A stretch of DNA of 64,000 nucleotides from contig OZ220675.1 of assembly GCA_965116325.1 (NCBI GenBank), forward strand, positions 1,426,001-1,490,000, given 5' to 3'. The notes beneath the pieces were generated by a model. That model saw only the letters and a program-made list of their open reading frames with translations, searched no databases and was not told the origin of the DNA. Every line of letters begins with the position of its first letter. The stretch's first letter is position 1. Both the position numbers and the translations under genes were made by a program. Below, piece after piece: positions 1 to 9,056 of the stretch. Origin of the DNA: JAGWBF01 sp965116325. Lineage in GTDB: Bacteria > Chloroflexota > Dehalococcoidia > Lucifugimonadales > JAGWBF01.

Positions 1-945
1 GATGTAGGCCAGGTCCGAGGGCCGGGCCCCGTACCTGCCCAGCTTCACCCGCACCTCGTTGAACATATCGTCGGACACGCCCGCCCCGTGGTTGTTGGCT
101 TGGCTGGTGTTGTCCACCAGGGGCAGGTGCAGCAGCCCGTCGAAGCCTATGAGCCAGTGCCCCTTGCCCGCGTCCGAGGCGGATATGGTGGCACCGTCGG
201 CGTTGATATTGTTGGTGACGGTGGTGTCGGCGTTGAGCAGCAGGTCATCGATGACCTCGGCGGTGTTGCGCACCAGGGAGCGACGCACCTCTTCGGCCAT
301 GGCGATCACCGCATCCTCGTCGAGGCTCAGGGACCAGGGCACCTGTCCCACCAGCTCGTAGGCGGTCAGAGTCTGCTTGCTGGTAGCCAGGGCCGTGGCC
401 GTCGGGGAGACGTTCTCCGCGCCCGGGTACCAGTTCACATCGCCAAGCTGCAGGGGGATTTCGAAGGGATTGGTAGGCATATCCACTCTGGAGAACAGGG
501 ACAGCACCATGGTCTCCAGGTTGACGTCCATCCATAGAGCGGCCGCCTCCTGGGTGGAGACCAGCTCATCGCCCGAGCCTCCGGTGGTGCTGTCCATGGC
601 GTTCTTGAGGGCCAGGTCCCACTCCTCCAGCATCCTGGGGTTCAGGCCGCTGGGCTGGCGCACCTGGGCGTTCAGCAGGCTTCGAACGAGGGCAAGGTCC
701 AGCAAGTCCAAGCCCTTGTACTTGCCGAAGGGCACCCTGGCCTGCTCCGGGCTCCGGTGCTGGGCCAGGATGGCCTGTTTCTCGGCCGCCTTCCAGCGCT
801 CCTGGATACTCCTGATCTGCCCCGCGATGCGTTCGTTCTCCTCTTTCAGGGGCTGCACCGACTCCTTGATTCGCTCATCGTAGAAGCTGCGAACCTCGGC
901 AACCTCTTTCTTGATGACCTCCAGTTCCTGGGTACCTATAGACAT
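1..945 (-). CDS. HK97-type major capsid protein, partial (runs off left edge)
   Basis: This reads as 315 codons open to the left edge, starting at ATG 945 behind an AGGAGG at 951-956. It would form the icosahedral shell of a tailed phage or gene transfer agent. Residues about 5-60 are charged and helical, like the scaffolding (delta) region removed by the prohead protease. The rest shows the mixed alpha/beta pattern of HK97 capsids (for example EEVRRSLVRNTAEVIDDLLL, then a long Asn/Asp-rich strand region). It overlaps the protease gene by 10 nt, which is usual in head operons. The C-terminal part lies outside the window, so integrity cannot be judged. The call comes from order and recalled sequence character. 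Confidence 0.8.
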   Translation of the reverse strand, partial: MSIGTQELEVIKKEVAEVRSFYDERIKESVQPLKEENERIAGQIRSIQERWKAAEKQAILAQHRSPEQARVPFGKYKGLDLLDLALVRSLLNAQVRQPSGLNPRMLEEWDLALKNAMDSTTGGSGDELVSTQEAAALWMDVNLETMVLSLFSRVDMPTNPFEIPLQLGDVNWYPGAENVSPTATALATSKQTLTAYELVGQVPWSLSLDEDAVIAMAEEVRRSLVRNTAEVIDDLLLNADTTVTNNINADGATISASDAGKGHWLIGFDGLLHLPLVDNTSQANNHGAGVSDDMFNEVRVKLGRYGARPSDLAYI

Positions 946-1604
946 CCTATCCTCCTCATGTTTGTCGGATTCAACTGCCGTATCACTTCCAGAACCCCTT
1001 CCAGGTCCGGGTCCAGCGCTTCCCAGTGGGGGAACTCTGCCTCCATGGGGGCGCCGTTAAGCCCCTTCCGGAGGGCGTTCTGGTTGGCGGGAACGGGCGC
1101 TGCGCTGATCTCCAGGAGCTCCTGGCTGATGAAGTTGATGCCCAGCACATGGCCCGTCTTTGCATCCCTGCGCATCTCGAACTCCAGGGGCCGGAACCCC
1201 ACCGACACACCCTTCTGGTACCCACCCTCGTACAGGGCGGCGATCTGCTGGGCGAACTCGGTGGGAGCGAACCTGACGGCTGCCAGCAGCCTGCGGGGCT
1301 CGGTCCACACCTCCAGGGCCTTGCCGATGGCGGGCTGGCTGTAGTGGTGGGCCCACAGGAACACCGGGTTCTTCATGTACGCATCCAGCTTCCAGCCCGC
1401 CTGGAGGATGACATCGCCGTGGCGGTCCTCATCCTCGGTGGAGGCCACGAAGGTCAGGGAGCCTGCCATCTCGCCCCCACTCAGACCATCGTGGGCTCGG
1501 CCGGCCCATTTCCTGATGCTGGGAGCTTCCGAGGTGCCGTGCCGGTAGCACTCCAGCGCCTCCATGAGCTGCTCCCGTTCCCACCTTTCGCCGTCGTGAA
1601 CCAT
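936..1604 (-). CDS. HK97-family prohead protease (peptidase S78-like)
   Basis: A head-maturation protease that would cleave the capsid delta domain during prohead assembly. The S78 pattern is visible: TFVASTEDEDRHGDVI near the start of the core, a conserved His in LWAHHYSQP, and the catalytic-Ser context KGVSVGFRPLEFE, followed by ELLEISAAPVPAN. ATG 1604 was chosen because GGAGGG lies 10 nt upstream; the frame also has TTG codons at about 1634 that would run into the radA terminator. The gene ends inside the capsid start. Terminase and portal, which normally precede it, are instead at 14.5-17.2 kb on the other strand. Confidence 0.85.
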   Translation of the reverse strand: MVHDGERWEREQLMEALECYRHGTSEAPSIRKWAGRAHDGLSGGEMAGSLTFVASTEDEDRHGDVILQAGWKLDAYMKNPVFLWAHHYSQPAIGKALEVWTEPRRLLAAVRFAPTEFAQQIAALYEGGYQKGVSVGFRPLEFEMRRDAKTGHVLGINFISQELLEISAAPVPANQNALRKGLNGAPMEAEFPHWEALDPDLEGVLEVIRQLNPTNMRRIGCL

Positions 1605-1632
1605 GTTTCTAATACCCTCCCAAGCAGACAAC

Positions 1633-1662
1633 AAAAAAGGACAGACCCTTGAAGGTCTGTCC
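1633..1662 (-). terminator. Intrinsic terminator after radA
   Basis: On the minus strand, a perfect 9-bp stem (GGACAGACC/GGTCTGTCC, 6-nt loop) is followed by six T. It lies about 75 nt past the radA stop and just upstream of the prohead protease ribosome-binding site, so it should insulate the head genes from radA transcription. Confidence 0.8.
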
Positions 1663-1736
1663 CATCAGGCGCCATCGCTGGCGTCCAGTTCAGGCTATCC
1701 CCACCATCGACGCTGGTCAACGGCAGGGTGTCAGGG

Positions 1737-3158
1737 TTATTCCAAGGCCTCCCCTTCGTCCACCTGGAAATCTCCGGACTGGCCCTTCTGCCCGCGGGGG
1801 AAGCACAAGCTGAGGGCCTGCCTCACGGTGCCGGCCCGGAGGATGCGTATGCCGTCCCCAGACTGCCTGTCGGCCGAGCTCGCAGGCACTAGGCAGCGCC
1901 TGAATCCCAGGCGGGCCGCTTCATCCAACCGCCGGTCCGTCTGGGGAACGTTCCGCAGCTCCCCGCTCAGCCCCACCTCGCCCAGGGCCACCAAGTCCGC
2001 CGGCAGGGCGGTGTTGCGCAGGCTGGAAGCGACGGCCAGGCATATCGCCAGGTCCGCCGCCGGCTCATGGACGTCCAGACCTCCGACGACGTTTACGATG
2101 ATGTCCTGGTTGGCGAGGCTGAGGCCGATGCGACGGGACAGCACCGCCACCAGCATCAGCAGCCGGTTGTAGTCCACGCCGTTCCCCACTCGTCTGGGCA
2201 CGCTGAGGAAGGACGGCGATGCCAGTGCCTGTATCTCCAGCATCAGGGGACGGCTGCCCTCCAGCACTGGGAAGACCGCCGAGCCCACCGCTCCCTCCCG
2301 CCTCTGGGATATGAGGGCCCGGGAGGCGTCGTCCACCCCCCGCAGGCCATCCCCCGCCATCTCGAACATGCCTACCTCGTTGGTGGACCCGAAGCGGTTC
2401 TTGACACCCCGGACGATGCGGTAGGTGCTCAAGCTTTCGCCCTCCATGTACAGCACCACATCCACCATGTGCTCCAGCACCCTGGGGCCCGCCAAGTTGC
2501 CGTCCTTGGTCACATGCCCGGCCATAATCAGAGGGGTGGACCCGGTCTTGGCCCAGCGGGCCAGCTTCAGGCCGCACTCCCTCACCTGGGATACGCTCCC
2601 GGGGGAGGAGGACACATCGGCGCTGTGCAGGGTCTGGACCGAGTCGATGATGACCAAACCGGGGCTGAAGCCGTCCAGGCGCTCCATGGTCTCATCCACG
2701 TCGGTCCCGGAGAAGAGGTACACATCGCGGCCGGTCAGGCCCAGCCTGTCGGACCTGAGCTTTATCTGGTGGGCAGACTCCTCGCCGGTGACGTAGGCCA
2801 CCTTGCCGCCACCGCGGGCCACATGCTCGGCGGCCTGCAGAAGGAGGGTGGACTTGCCGATGCCGGGCTCACCGGCCATCAGCACAAGGGAACCGCTGAC
2901 CAAGCCTCCCCCCAGTACCCGGTCCAGGTCGGCGAACCCCGTGGGTATGCGGATGCCGTCCTCGGAAGACACCTGGGCCAGCTCCTGGGGCGGCGCTGAG
3001 GCGCTCGCCTGGCGGGGAGAAGCGCTGCTGCGCTGGGGCTTGGGTGCTTCCACCAGGGGAGTGCGGTCACCGCAGGCAGGGCAGAAGCCCATCCACTTGG
3101 CGCTCTCATGGCCGCAGCCCTGGCAGAAGAAGGTGGAACCCGCCCGTTCCTTTACCAC
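1737..3158 (-). CDS. radA: DNA repair protein RadA
   Basis: RadA is a RecA-like branch-migration ATPase that processes recombination intermediates. The 473-aa product has the family layout in order: an N-terminal zinc finger (FFCQGCG...FCPACG), Walker A GEPGIGKST near residue 95, the RadA-specific motif KNRFG (VKNRFGSTNEVG) near 250, and a C-terminal Lon-protease-like domain. The start is GTG 3158, preceded by AAAGG about 9 nt upstream. It lies downstream of clpC on the same strand, but 300 nt containing a terminator and a dispersed repeat separate them, so it is probably a separate transcript. Confidence 0.96.
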   Translation of the reverse strand: MVKERAGSTFFCQGCGHESAKWMGFCPACGDRTPLVEAPKPQRSSASPRQASASAPPQELAQVSSEDGIRIPTGFADLDRVLGGGLVSGSLVLMAGEPGIGKSTLLLQAAEHVARGGGKVAYVTGEESAHQIKLRSDRLGLTGRDVYLFSGTDVDETMERLDGFSPGLVIIDSVQTLHSADVSSSPGSVSQVRECGLKLARWAKTGSTPLIMAGHVTKDGNLAGPRVLEHMVDVVLYMEGESLSTYRIVRGVKNRFGSTNEVGMFEMAGDGLRGVDDASRALISQRREGAVGSAVFPVLEGSRPLMLEIQALASPSFLSVPRRVGNGVDYNRLLMLVAVLSRRIGLSLANQDIIVNVVGGLDVHEPAADLAICLAVASSLRNTALPADLVALGEVGLSGELRNVPQTDRRLDEAARLGFRRCLVPASSADRQSGDGIRILRAGTVRQALSLCFPRGQKGQSGDFQVDEGEALE

Positions 3159-3228
3159 CTGACCGTACCTTTCACTCTCACCCTCGGCTCCTCTGCATCG
3201 TGACTCCTTGTTCTAGCCGGCACCTGCG

Positions 3229-3269
3229 CTGTCCGTTCGCCCTGAGGGAAATCGAAGGGGAACGGACAG
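3229..3269. repeat. Dispersed palindromic repeat, family A, copy 1
   Basis: A 41-bp imperfect palindrome beginning CTGTCCGTTC and ending GAACGGACAG, with core GCCCTGAGGGAAATCGAAG. Near-identical copies occur at 10707, 50351, 25943 (inverted) and 54994 (inverted), and a degenerate copy at 10447, all intergenic. Confidence 0.85.
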
Positions 3270-3396
3270 CTGTATGAGCTATCAAGGAGGAACTTGCTGG
3301 CATTGTAGCGCACCGGGGCGTGGCCGTCGCCAGATAGGTGTCATTCAGGGCAGGGCTGGCCCTTCGTGGTGGGCCAGCAGCCCCTTATCTGGCGCC

Positions 3397-3430
3397 CAAA
3401 AGGAAGAGGCTCCGTGTATCGGAGCCTCTT
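3397..3430 (-). terminator. Intrinsic terminator after clpC
   Basis: The hairpin AAGAGGCTCCG/CGGAGCCTCTT with a 5-nt loop (3404-3430) is followed on the minus strand by a short T run. It sits 26 nt past the clpC stop codon. Confidence 0.8.
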
Positions 3431-3455
3431 CTTGAATCATCGCCAGTTAGATTCT

Positions 3456-5924
3456 CTACGCCGTGGCGGCGGCCATCTCCTTGACGCGGATGACGGTCTC
3501 GCCTTCCTCGATGTCCAAGACCGCTTCGTCGCCTTCGTTCATATCGCCGTTCAGCAGCTTCTCGGACAACTTGTCCTCCACCACATCCTGGATGAGGCGG
3601 CGCAGGGGCCTGGCGCCGAAGCTGGGGTCGTAGCCCTTCTCGGCCAGGTAGTCCTTGGCGGCATCGGTGAGCCCCAGGGTGATGCTCTTCTCGGCCAGCT
3701 CCAGGCGCACCTGGTTCATCATCAGGTCCACGATGGAGAGGATGTGCTCCTTGGACAAGGCATGGAACACCACGTTTGCATCGACCCTGTTCAGGAACTC
3801 TGGGCGGAAGAAGCGCTTCACCTCGTTCAGCACCTTGTCCTTCATGGCCGCGTAGGCGTGCTGCTCCGTCTGGGCCTCGTCGGTCTTGATGGAGAAGCCC
3901 AGCGCCGTCTCCTTGCGGATCAGGTCGGACCCCAGGTTGGAGGTCATGACTATGATGCAGTTGCGGAAGTCCACCTTGCGGCCCTTGGCGTCGCTCAGGT
4001 GCCCATCGTCGAATATCTGGAGGAGTATGTTGAACACCTCGGGATGGGCCTTTTCGATCTCGTCCAGCAGGATGGCGCAGTAGGACTTGCGGCGCACCGC
4101 CTCGGTGAGCTGGCCTCCCTCTTCGTAGCCGATATAGCCGGGGGGCGCCCCGATGAGCCGGGCCACGGTGTGCCTCTCCTGGAACTCGGACATGTCCAGG
4201 CGCACCATGTTCTCTTCACTGCCGAACATGAACTCGGCCATGGCCCGCACCAGCTCCGTCTTGCCCACGCCGGTGGGTCCAAGGAACAGGAAGGCGCCGA
4301 TGGGCCGCCGGGGGTCCTTAAGGCCCGCCCTCGCCCTGCGCACCGCCTTGGCGATGCTGACGATGGCTTCTTCCTGCCCCACGATCCTCTTGTGGAGCTC
4401 CTGCTCCATGTGCAGGAGACGGGAGGTCTCTTCCATAGCCAGCCGGGTGACGGGGATTCCCGTCCACATGCTGACCACCTCGGCCACATCTTCGCTGACG
4501 ACGGCAGGACGCTCGTTGTCCAGCTCTTCGTGCCACTCCTTCTCCAGGGACTCCATCTTCTCCACAAGCTGGAGCTCCCGCTCCCTCAGCTCGGCTGCGT
4601 ACTCGTACTGCTGGGAGGCGATGGCATCGTCCTTTTCCTTGCGGACGTTCTCCAGGAGCTTCATGGCTTCCTTGACGGAGATAGGGGTGGTGCTGCTGCG
4701 CAGGCGCACCCGGGATGAGGCTTCGTCGATGAGGTCGATAGCCTTGTCGGGCAGGAAGCGGTCCGATATGAACCTGGCAGCCAGGTTGGCCGCCGTTTTC
4801 AATGCATCGTCGGTGATGTCCAGGCGGTGGTGCTCCTCGTAGCGGTGCCTGACGCCCTCCAGTATCTCCTGGGTCTCCTGCACCGAAGGCTCGACCACCT
4901 GGACCGGCTGGAACCTGCGCTCCAGGGCCGGGTCCCGCTCCACGTGCTTGCGGTAGTCGTCCATGGTGGTAGCGCCGATGCACTGGATCTCGCCTCTTGC
5001 AAGGGACGGCTTGAGAATGTTGGCGGCATCCACCGCGCCCTCGGCGGCGCCGGCGCCAACGATGGTGTGCATCTCGTCTATGAAGAGGACGCAATTGGAG
5101 GAGCCCTTGATCTCCTCGATTACCTTCTTCAGTCGTTCTTCGAACTCTCCCCGGTACTTGGTGCCCGCCACCAGCGCGCCCATGTCCAGGGTGACCAGCC
5201 TCTTGCCCTGCAGGGTCTCGGGGATATCTCCGGCAGCGATCTTCTGGGCCAGCTTCTCCACGATAGCGGTCTTGCCCACGCCGGGCTCGCCCATGAGCAC
5301 CGGGTTGTTCTTCGTGCGACGGCTGAGGATCTGGATGACCCTCTCCATCTCGTTTTCCCGGCCAATGACCGGGTCCAGCTTGTTGGCCCTGGCGGCTTGG
5401 GTCAGGTCGATGCCAAGCTGGTCCAGGGTAGGAGTCTTGGTCTGTTGGCCCCGGGTGCCATAGCCCGAGCTGGTGGGGGCGCTTTGGCTGAGGATCCTGT
5501 GGGTCTCGGAGCGCACCTTGTCCAAGGTGATGCCCAAGCTCTCCAGCACGCCCGCAGCCACGCCCTCGCCCTCCCGCAGGAGACCGATGAGCAGGTGTTC
5601 GGTGCCGATGTAGTTGTGGTTCATTCGCCGGGCTTCATCCACGGCTAGCTCGACGACCTTCTTTGCCCGGGGGGTGAGACCTATCTCACCCTGGACGGGC
5701 TTCTCGCCCCGGCCGATGATGAACTCCACGGCGGACCGCACTTTTGTCAGGTCGATGCCCAGGTTGGCCAGCACACGGGCGGCGACACCTTCGGTCTCGC
5801 GCACCAGTCCCAGAAGAATGTGCTCGGTGCCAATGTAGTTGTGGTTGAAGCGCTGGGCTTCTTCCTGGGCTAGGGATAGTACCCTGCGTGCTCTCTCGGA
5901 GAACTTCTCGAACCTGCTGCCCAT
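3456..5924 (-). CDS. clpC: ATP-dependent Clp protease ATP-binding subunit ClpC
   Basis: ClpC is a hexameric AAA+ unfoldase that feeds substrates to ClpP in general and stress proteolysis. The 822-aa protein begins with two Clp-N repeats (each with NHNYIGTEHxLxGL), then D1 with Walker A GEPGVGKT, a UVR/middle-domain region (QQYEYAAELRERE), D2 with Walker A GPTGVGKT and the D2-small C-terminus. No mcsA/mcsB/ctsR genes accompany it, unlike the Bacillus operon. The start ATG has AAAGGTG upstream. I saw no clear CIRCE or CtsR operator in the 420-nt upstream region. Confidence 0.96.
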   Translation of the reverse strand: MGSRFEKFSERARRVLSLAQEEAQRFNHNYIGTEHILLGLVRETEGVAARVLANLGIDLTKVRSAVEFIIGRGEKPVQGEIGLTPRAKKVVELAVDEARRMNHNYIGTEHLLIGLLREGEGVAAGVLESLGITLDKVRSETHRILSQSAPTSSGYGTRGQQTKTPTLDQLGIDLTQAARANKLDPVIGRENEMERVIQILSRRTKNNPVLMGEPGVGKTAIVEKLAQKIAAGDIPETLQGKRLVTLDMGALVAGTKYRGEFEERLKKVIEEIKGSSNCVLFIDEMHTIVGAGAAEGAVDAANILKPSLARGEIQCIGATTMDDYRKHVERDPALERRFQPVQVVEPSVQETQEILEGVRHRYEEHHRLDITDDALKTAANLAARFISDRFLPDKAIDLIDEASSRVRLRSSTTPISVKEAMKLLENVRKEKDDAIASQQYEYAAELRERELQLVEKMESLEKEWHEELDNERPAVVSEDVAEVVSMWTGIPVTRLAMEETSRLLHMEQELHKRIVGQEEAIVSIAKAVRRARAGLKDPRRPIGAFLFLGPTGVGKTELVRAMAEFMFGSEENMVRLDMSEFQERHTVARLIGAPPGYIGYEEGGQLTEAVRRKSYCAILLDEIEKAHPEVFNILLQIFDDGHLSDAKGRKVDFRNCIIVMTSNLGSDLIRKETALGFSIKTDEAQTEQHAYAAMKDKVLNEVKRFFRPEFLNRVDANVVFHALSKEHILSIVDLMMNQVRLELAEKSITLGLTDAAKDYLAEKGYDPSFGARPLRRLIQDVVEDKLSEKLLNGDMNEGDEAVLDIEEGETVIRVKEMAAATA

Positions 5925-6347
5925 CTATCGCACCTTTCGTTTAGGCAATCCCTTGGGTGGTTGTGTCCCCAGTAAAAATGCTACTTTTGCAAGAACCCCG
6001 ATTGCCCGATCCAGAGGCTCCCGCCATCACCCCGGTGAAACCCTTCCAGCTAGGAAGATCATGCCATGCGCATATCCTGGAAGTTTTCTGGGGGCGGGAG
6101 CCTGCCAGCTGATTATAGTTTAGGTTGCCCTCCAAAGTAAAGGAGACTGGCTACTCCTTACGCTGCATTAGCGGCCTCTTGGCGTTTGTGAAGGAAGTAA
6201 CAATCTAGTCGGCCCTACCACTTTAGCACACCGCCCGACCCAGGAAAAGGGTGTGCCATTAGCCCCTCGCCGGGAGGTGTAAAATGGGTCCCCTGGTATC
6301 TATTCCTGTGCAGGGCCCATACAGAACGAGAAGACAAAGGAGAATCC
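5925..6347. other. Divergent intergenic region clpC / glyoxalase-like gene
   Basis: About 420 nt between two divergent starts. It must hold promoters for both genes, but I could not pick convincing -35/-10 pairs. No tRNA, CIRCE or CtsR box was recognised. Confidence 0.5.
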
Positions 6348-7139
6348 ATGGACGTAGCGAAGCATCAGCCGGGAATGTTCAGCTGGGCGGACATGCCCGT
6401 GCTGGACATAGACAAAGCCCAGGACTTCTACACCCGCCTGCTGGGTCTGAATGCCACATCCAACCCCGTAGGGCCAGACATGACCTACGTGATGCTGGAC
6501 AAGGCAGGCAAGAGCAGCTGCGCCTTGTACGCAGTGAGCCAGGAGGCCATGGACCAGCGGGGCGGCGCCTGGTGGCAGAGCTACTTCACCGTGGAGGATG
6601 TCGACGCCTCGGCGGAGAAGGCGAAAGCGCTGGGCGGCACAATCGTGTACGAGCCCGTGGATGTGTTCGACGCGGGACGTATGGCAATCATCATCGACCC
6701 CATCGGGGCTGTTTTCGCCATATGGCAGCCAAGAGCCAACATCGGGGCCGAGGTGTTTGGCGAGCCGGGCGCCCTGGCTTGGAACGAGCTGTACACCCAC
6801 GACGTGGAAAAGGCGTCCGCCTTCTACGGTGGCCTCTTCGGCTGGAATCCCAACCCGGTCAAGGCCGCCGACGGGGGCGACTACACCATGTTCGACCTGG
6901 GCGGGCAGCCTGCGTGCGGGATGATGGCCATTCGCCCGGAGTGGGGCGAGATGCCCTCCAACTGGTCCATCTACCTGGCGGTGGAAAACCTGGAGGAGTC
7001 GCTGAAGCTGGTGGAGGAGATGGACGGCAAGGTCGTCAGCCCGGTCATGGAGGTGGAGAACGTGGGCCGGTTCTCCTTCATCCAGGACTCGACGGGGGCC
7101 TATCTGTCGATAATCCAGATTGCCGAGAGGTCTGGGTAG
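6348..7139 (+). CDS. VOC (glyoxalase/bleomycin-resistance) family protein, two-domain
   Basis: A 263-aa protein with two tandem vicinal-oxygen-chelate domains (about residues 12-125 and 135-260). Each opens with a paired-strand signature (FSWADMPVLDIDKAQDFYTR and ELYTHDVEKASAFYGGLFGW). Such proteins bind a metal or small ligand in a beta-alpha-beta-beta-beta cup; the substrate cannot be told. The start ATG follows AAAGGAG with 5-nt spacing. The 5S rRNA gene converges on it from the other strand. Confidence 0.85.
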   Translation: MDVAKHQPGMFSWADMPVLDIDKAQDFYTRLLGLNATSNPVGPDMTYVMLDKAGKSSCALYAVSQEAMDQRGGAWWQSYFTVEDVDASAEKAKALGGTIVYEPVDVFDAGRMAIIIDPIGAVFAIWQPRANIGAEVFGEPGALAWNELYTHDVEKASAFYGGLFGWNPNPVKAADGGDYTMFDLGGQPACGMMAIRPEWGEMPSNWSIYLAVENLEESLKLVEEMDGKVVSPVMEVENVGRFSFIQDSTGAYLSIIQIAERSG

Positions 7140-7152
7140 GAAAAGAAAAAGC

Positions 7153-7272
7153 CCCCAGGCAGTGACCTATTTTCCCACCTCGTCGCCGGGGCAGTATCGT
7201 CAGCGCTGGAGCGTTTCACTTCCGTGTTCGGGATGGGAACGGGTGGGTCCGCTCCGCTCCAACCACCAAGGG
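7153..7272 (-). rRNA. rrf: 5S ribosomal RNA, standalone
   Basis: Read on the minus strand, this is a full-length 5S gene of about 120 nt. It has the universally conserved core ACCCGTTCCCATCCCGAAC, the GAAG/GAAACGCTCC region and ends that pair (CCCTTGGTGG with CTGCCTGGGG allowing wobbles). A T-rich stretch follows the 3' end. No 23S or 16S gene is adjacent: the upstream side holds only 280 nt before an oppositely oriented protein gene. End positions are accurate to a few bases. Confidence 0.95.
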
Positions 7273-7550
7273 ACTTCTAACCCCTAATTATGCACCCTGA
7301 CGCGCCCTTTGGCAATAGGACAGGTACGAAAGAGAGGGTGGTGAAGCCCCATCGCCGAGGTTTCAACATGCGTCGGTTGACTCAAATGCCGCTAAGCCTG
7401 GATAATTGACGCATCCGTTCCCTTGCAACGGATTGGCCTCAGATGATTCATTGACAAGTATGCCGCATAGCTCAACGGGAAGAGATGTCCCCCCGCTTGA
7501 GCCTTATCCGTCCTTTCAGGTCGGCAGCTTACGAGGACGGGAGGTCAATT

Positions 7551-8231
7551 ATGGTAGCTACTTCCGATAGGCCAATACACTCCGGCGTTTACCCGGTTGC
7601 CGATGCCGTCGCCCTCATCCAAGCGACTTCTCCTGAACTCGACCTGCCTCGTGAGGATGTTACTTCTCGCCACTTGTTTCGGTGGGTTCGAGACGGGCTC
7701 ACTGGGCATTATCTTACTGGACTGCGAGGAGACGATGTAGCCCTAACTTTTCTTGACCTTGTGAGCTTACGAATGATAGCTCTATTCCGTGCATATGGCG
7801 TCACCTCGTTGGAAATACGAAATGCACATCATGAACTGCAGGCCGCCCGGGGATGGTCGCACCCATTCGCTATGGAACCGATCTGGATTTCTGGTTTGCA
7901 TATCTACATCAAAGAGAACGATATTCCCATAGCCATCACTGAACACTGGCAATCAGCTCTTAACTTTGTTGAGCTCTTTCAAGGCCCAATGCACAATATG
8001 GTGTTTGGCGATGACGAGGCACCAGAACAATGGGAGCCCCAAACGGGGATTGTACTTGACCCCAAAATCTCCTTTGGCGAACCGTGCCTCAAAGGAACTC
8101 GCATATCCACGCAAGTCCTATGGGCTCTAGCGCAGGCTGGTGACCCTTCAGATAGAGTGGCATTGGCGTATCATTTGCCCGTGGATCAAGTAGAGGCAGC
8201 GATTGCCTGGGAATGCAAGCTCGCAACATAG
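7551..8231 (+). CDS. DUF433-domain protein, likely antitoxin of a DUF433/DUF5615 pair
   Basis: A 226-aa protein. The C-terminal ~70 residues match the DUF433 helix-turn-helix family (IVLDPKISFGEPCLKGTRIS, then the LAQAGDPSDRVALAYHLPVDQVEAAI pattern). The N-terminal half resembles the MerR-like extension seen in longer DUF433 proteins. ATG 7551 was chosen over an upstream ATG at 7485 because GGGAGG lies 6 nt before it. It overlaps the next gene by 29 nt, indicating a two-gene operon. DUF433 proteins are presumed DNA-binding antitoxins; the role here is inferred from family and pairing. Base composition is lower in GC than the flanks. Confidence 0.75.
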   Translation: MVATSDRPIHSGVYPVADAVALIQATSPELDLPREDVTSRHLFRWVRDGLTGHYLTGLRGDDVALTFLDLVSLRMIALFRAYGVTSLEIRNAHHELQAARGWSHPFAMEPIWISGLHIYIKENDIPIAITEHWQSALNFVELFQGPMHNMVFGDDEAPEQWEPQTGIVLDPKISFGEPCLKGTRISTQVLWALAQAGDPSDRVALAYHLPVDQVEAAIAWECKLAT

Positions 8232-8715
8232 ACAGGTCTCATACTGTTATGACGAATGTTTGCCGCCGATAATTGGCGAAGCTCTCAAAGCAGTCGGATT
8301 TCCAGTGGAACTTGCTACCAAAGGAACACCGGACGAAGACCTGATACCGATGATGGGACTACTCGGTCAGGCATGGATAACAAAAGACGACCGCTCCAAG
8401 ACCGAACATGAGGGTCTATTGTCCGCTGCCGGCATTAGTGTCGTCTGGATTCGCGGATTGGTTCACGGAAAAGGGAAGGGACGATCATCCGTAGGACGCC
8501 ACGCGACAATGAAGGACATCTTGAGAATGCTTGCGAATAAGCTGGACGCCATAACGGACGAGATTGCCAAATCCCCCGGGCCCAGATACTTCCTCCTTTA
8601 CACGAATGTCTCAAAGGCTAGTCAAGTGAAAGTGGAGAGCTTCCCCACCCTGCGAGAGGTTCGGGATAGATTGGCTGGTTTACCCAGAAAAAGACATCAG
8701 CGAGGAAGTTCATAG
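8203..8715 (+). CDS. DUF5615 PIN-like domain protein (candidate toxin)
   Basis: A 170-aa protein with the DUF5615 layout: a first strand with a catalytic-type Asp-Glu (YDECLPPIIGEALKAVGF), a second acidic position (GTPDEDLIPMMGLLGQ) and the WITKDDR motif near residue 65. PIN-like proteins of this group are predicted RNases paired with DUF433 antitoxins. The only available start in frame is TTG 8203, inside the upstream gene, because an in-frame TAG lies at 8191. The C-terminal third is longer than usual and of unknown role. Confidence 0.7.
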   Translation: MPGNASSQHRQVSYCYDECLPPIIGEALKAVGFPVELATKGTPDEDLIPMMGLLGQAWITKDDRSKTEHEGLLSAAGISVVWIRGLVHGKGKGRSSVGRHATMKDILRMLANKLDAITDEIAKSPGPRYFLLYTNVSKASQVKVESFPTLREVRDRLAGLPRKRHQRGSS

Positions 8716-8842
8716 CGGAAAGAAGCAGGTGACGAAGAAGGCTGCCTGTCTTGTGCAGTGTCGGCATGGCAATTCGGTATCTAGTCACAGGAAACCGCAT
8801 GGTGGGAAGGGGGTCGTATTCCAATTGGGGATGGCCATTTAA

Positions 8843-9049
8843 GGGCTTGAACAGGCCAAGAAACGTTCAGCTGACTTTGTCATCAAGTTCCATCCCCACG
8901 ACGAAGCCCAATATCGCATAACTGACTACAAGCAAGAACCCCTTTATCAAGGTCACGCTATACGATCACGTCCTCTCCCACTCGTGCGGGAGTGGGGCGC
9001 GATTTGTGGCAGCAGTTGGCGATGGACCCACATGCTATTCGTTCTCTAG
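8843..9049 (+). pseudogene. Possible coding remnant without a start
   Basis: A 69-codon open stretch preceded by an in-frame TAA and lacking any start codon near its 5' end. Its reading (KRSADFVIKFHPHDEAQYRI and onward) has protein-like composition. I recognise no family. It may be the tail of a decayed gene within this low-GC patch. The rest of 8716-9056 shows nothing else. Confidence 0.25.
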
Positions 9050-9056
9050 AACATCG

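Noticed and set aside
5925..6347. Search for CIRCE or CtsR heat-shock operators before clpC
   Set aside because: No TTAGCACTC-N9-GAGTGCTAA or GGTCAAA-type tandem site was found.
7462..7485. D-arm-like sequence (TAGCTCAACGGGAAGAG) suggesting a tRNA
   Set aside because: No T-loop (GGTTCGA-type) or acceptor-stem pairing follows within 80 nt, and coding sequence begins nearby.
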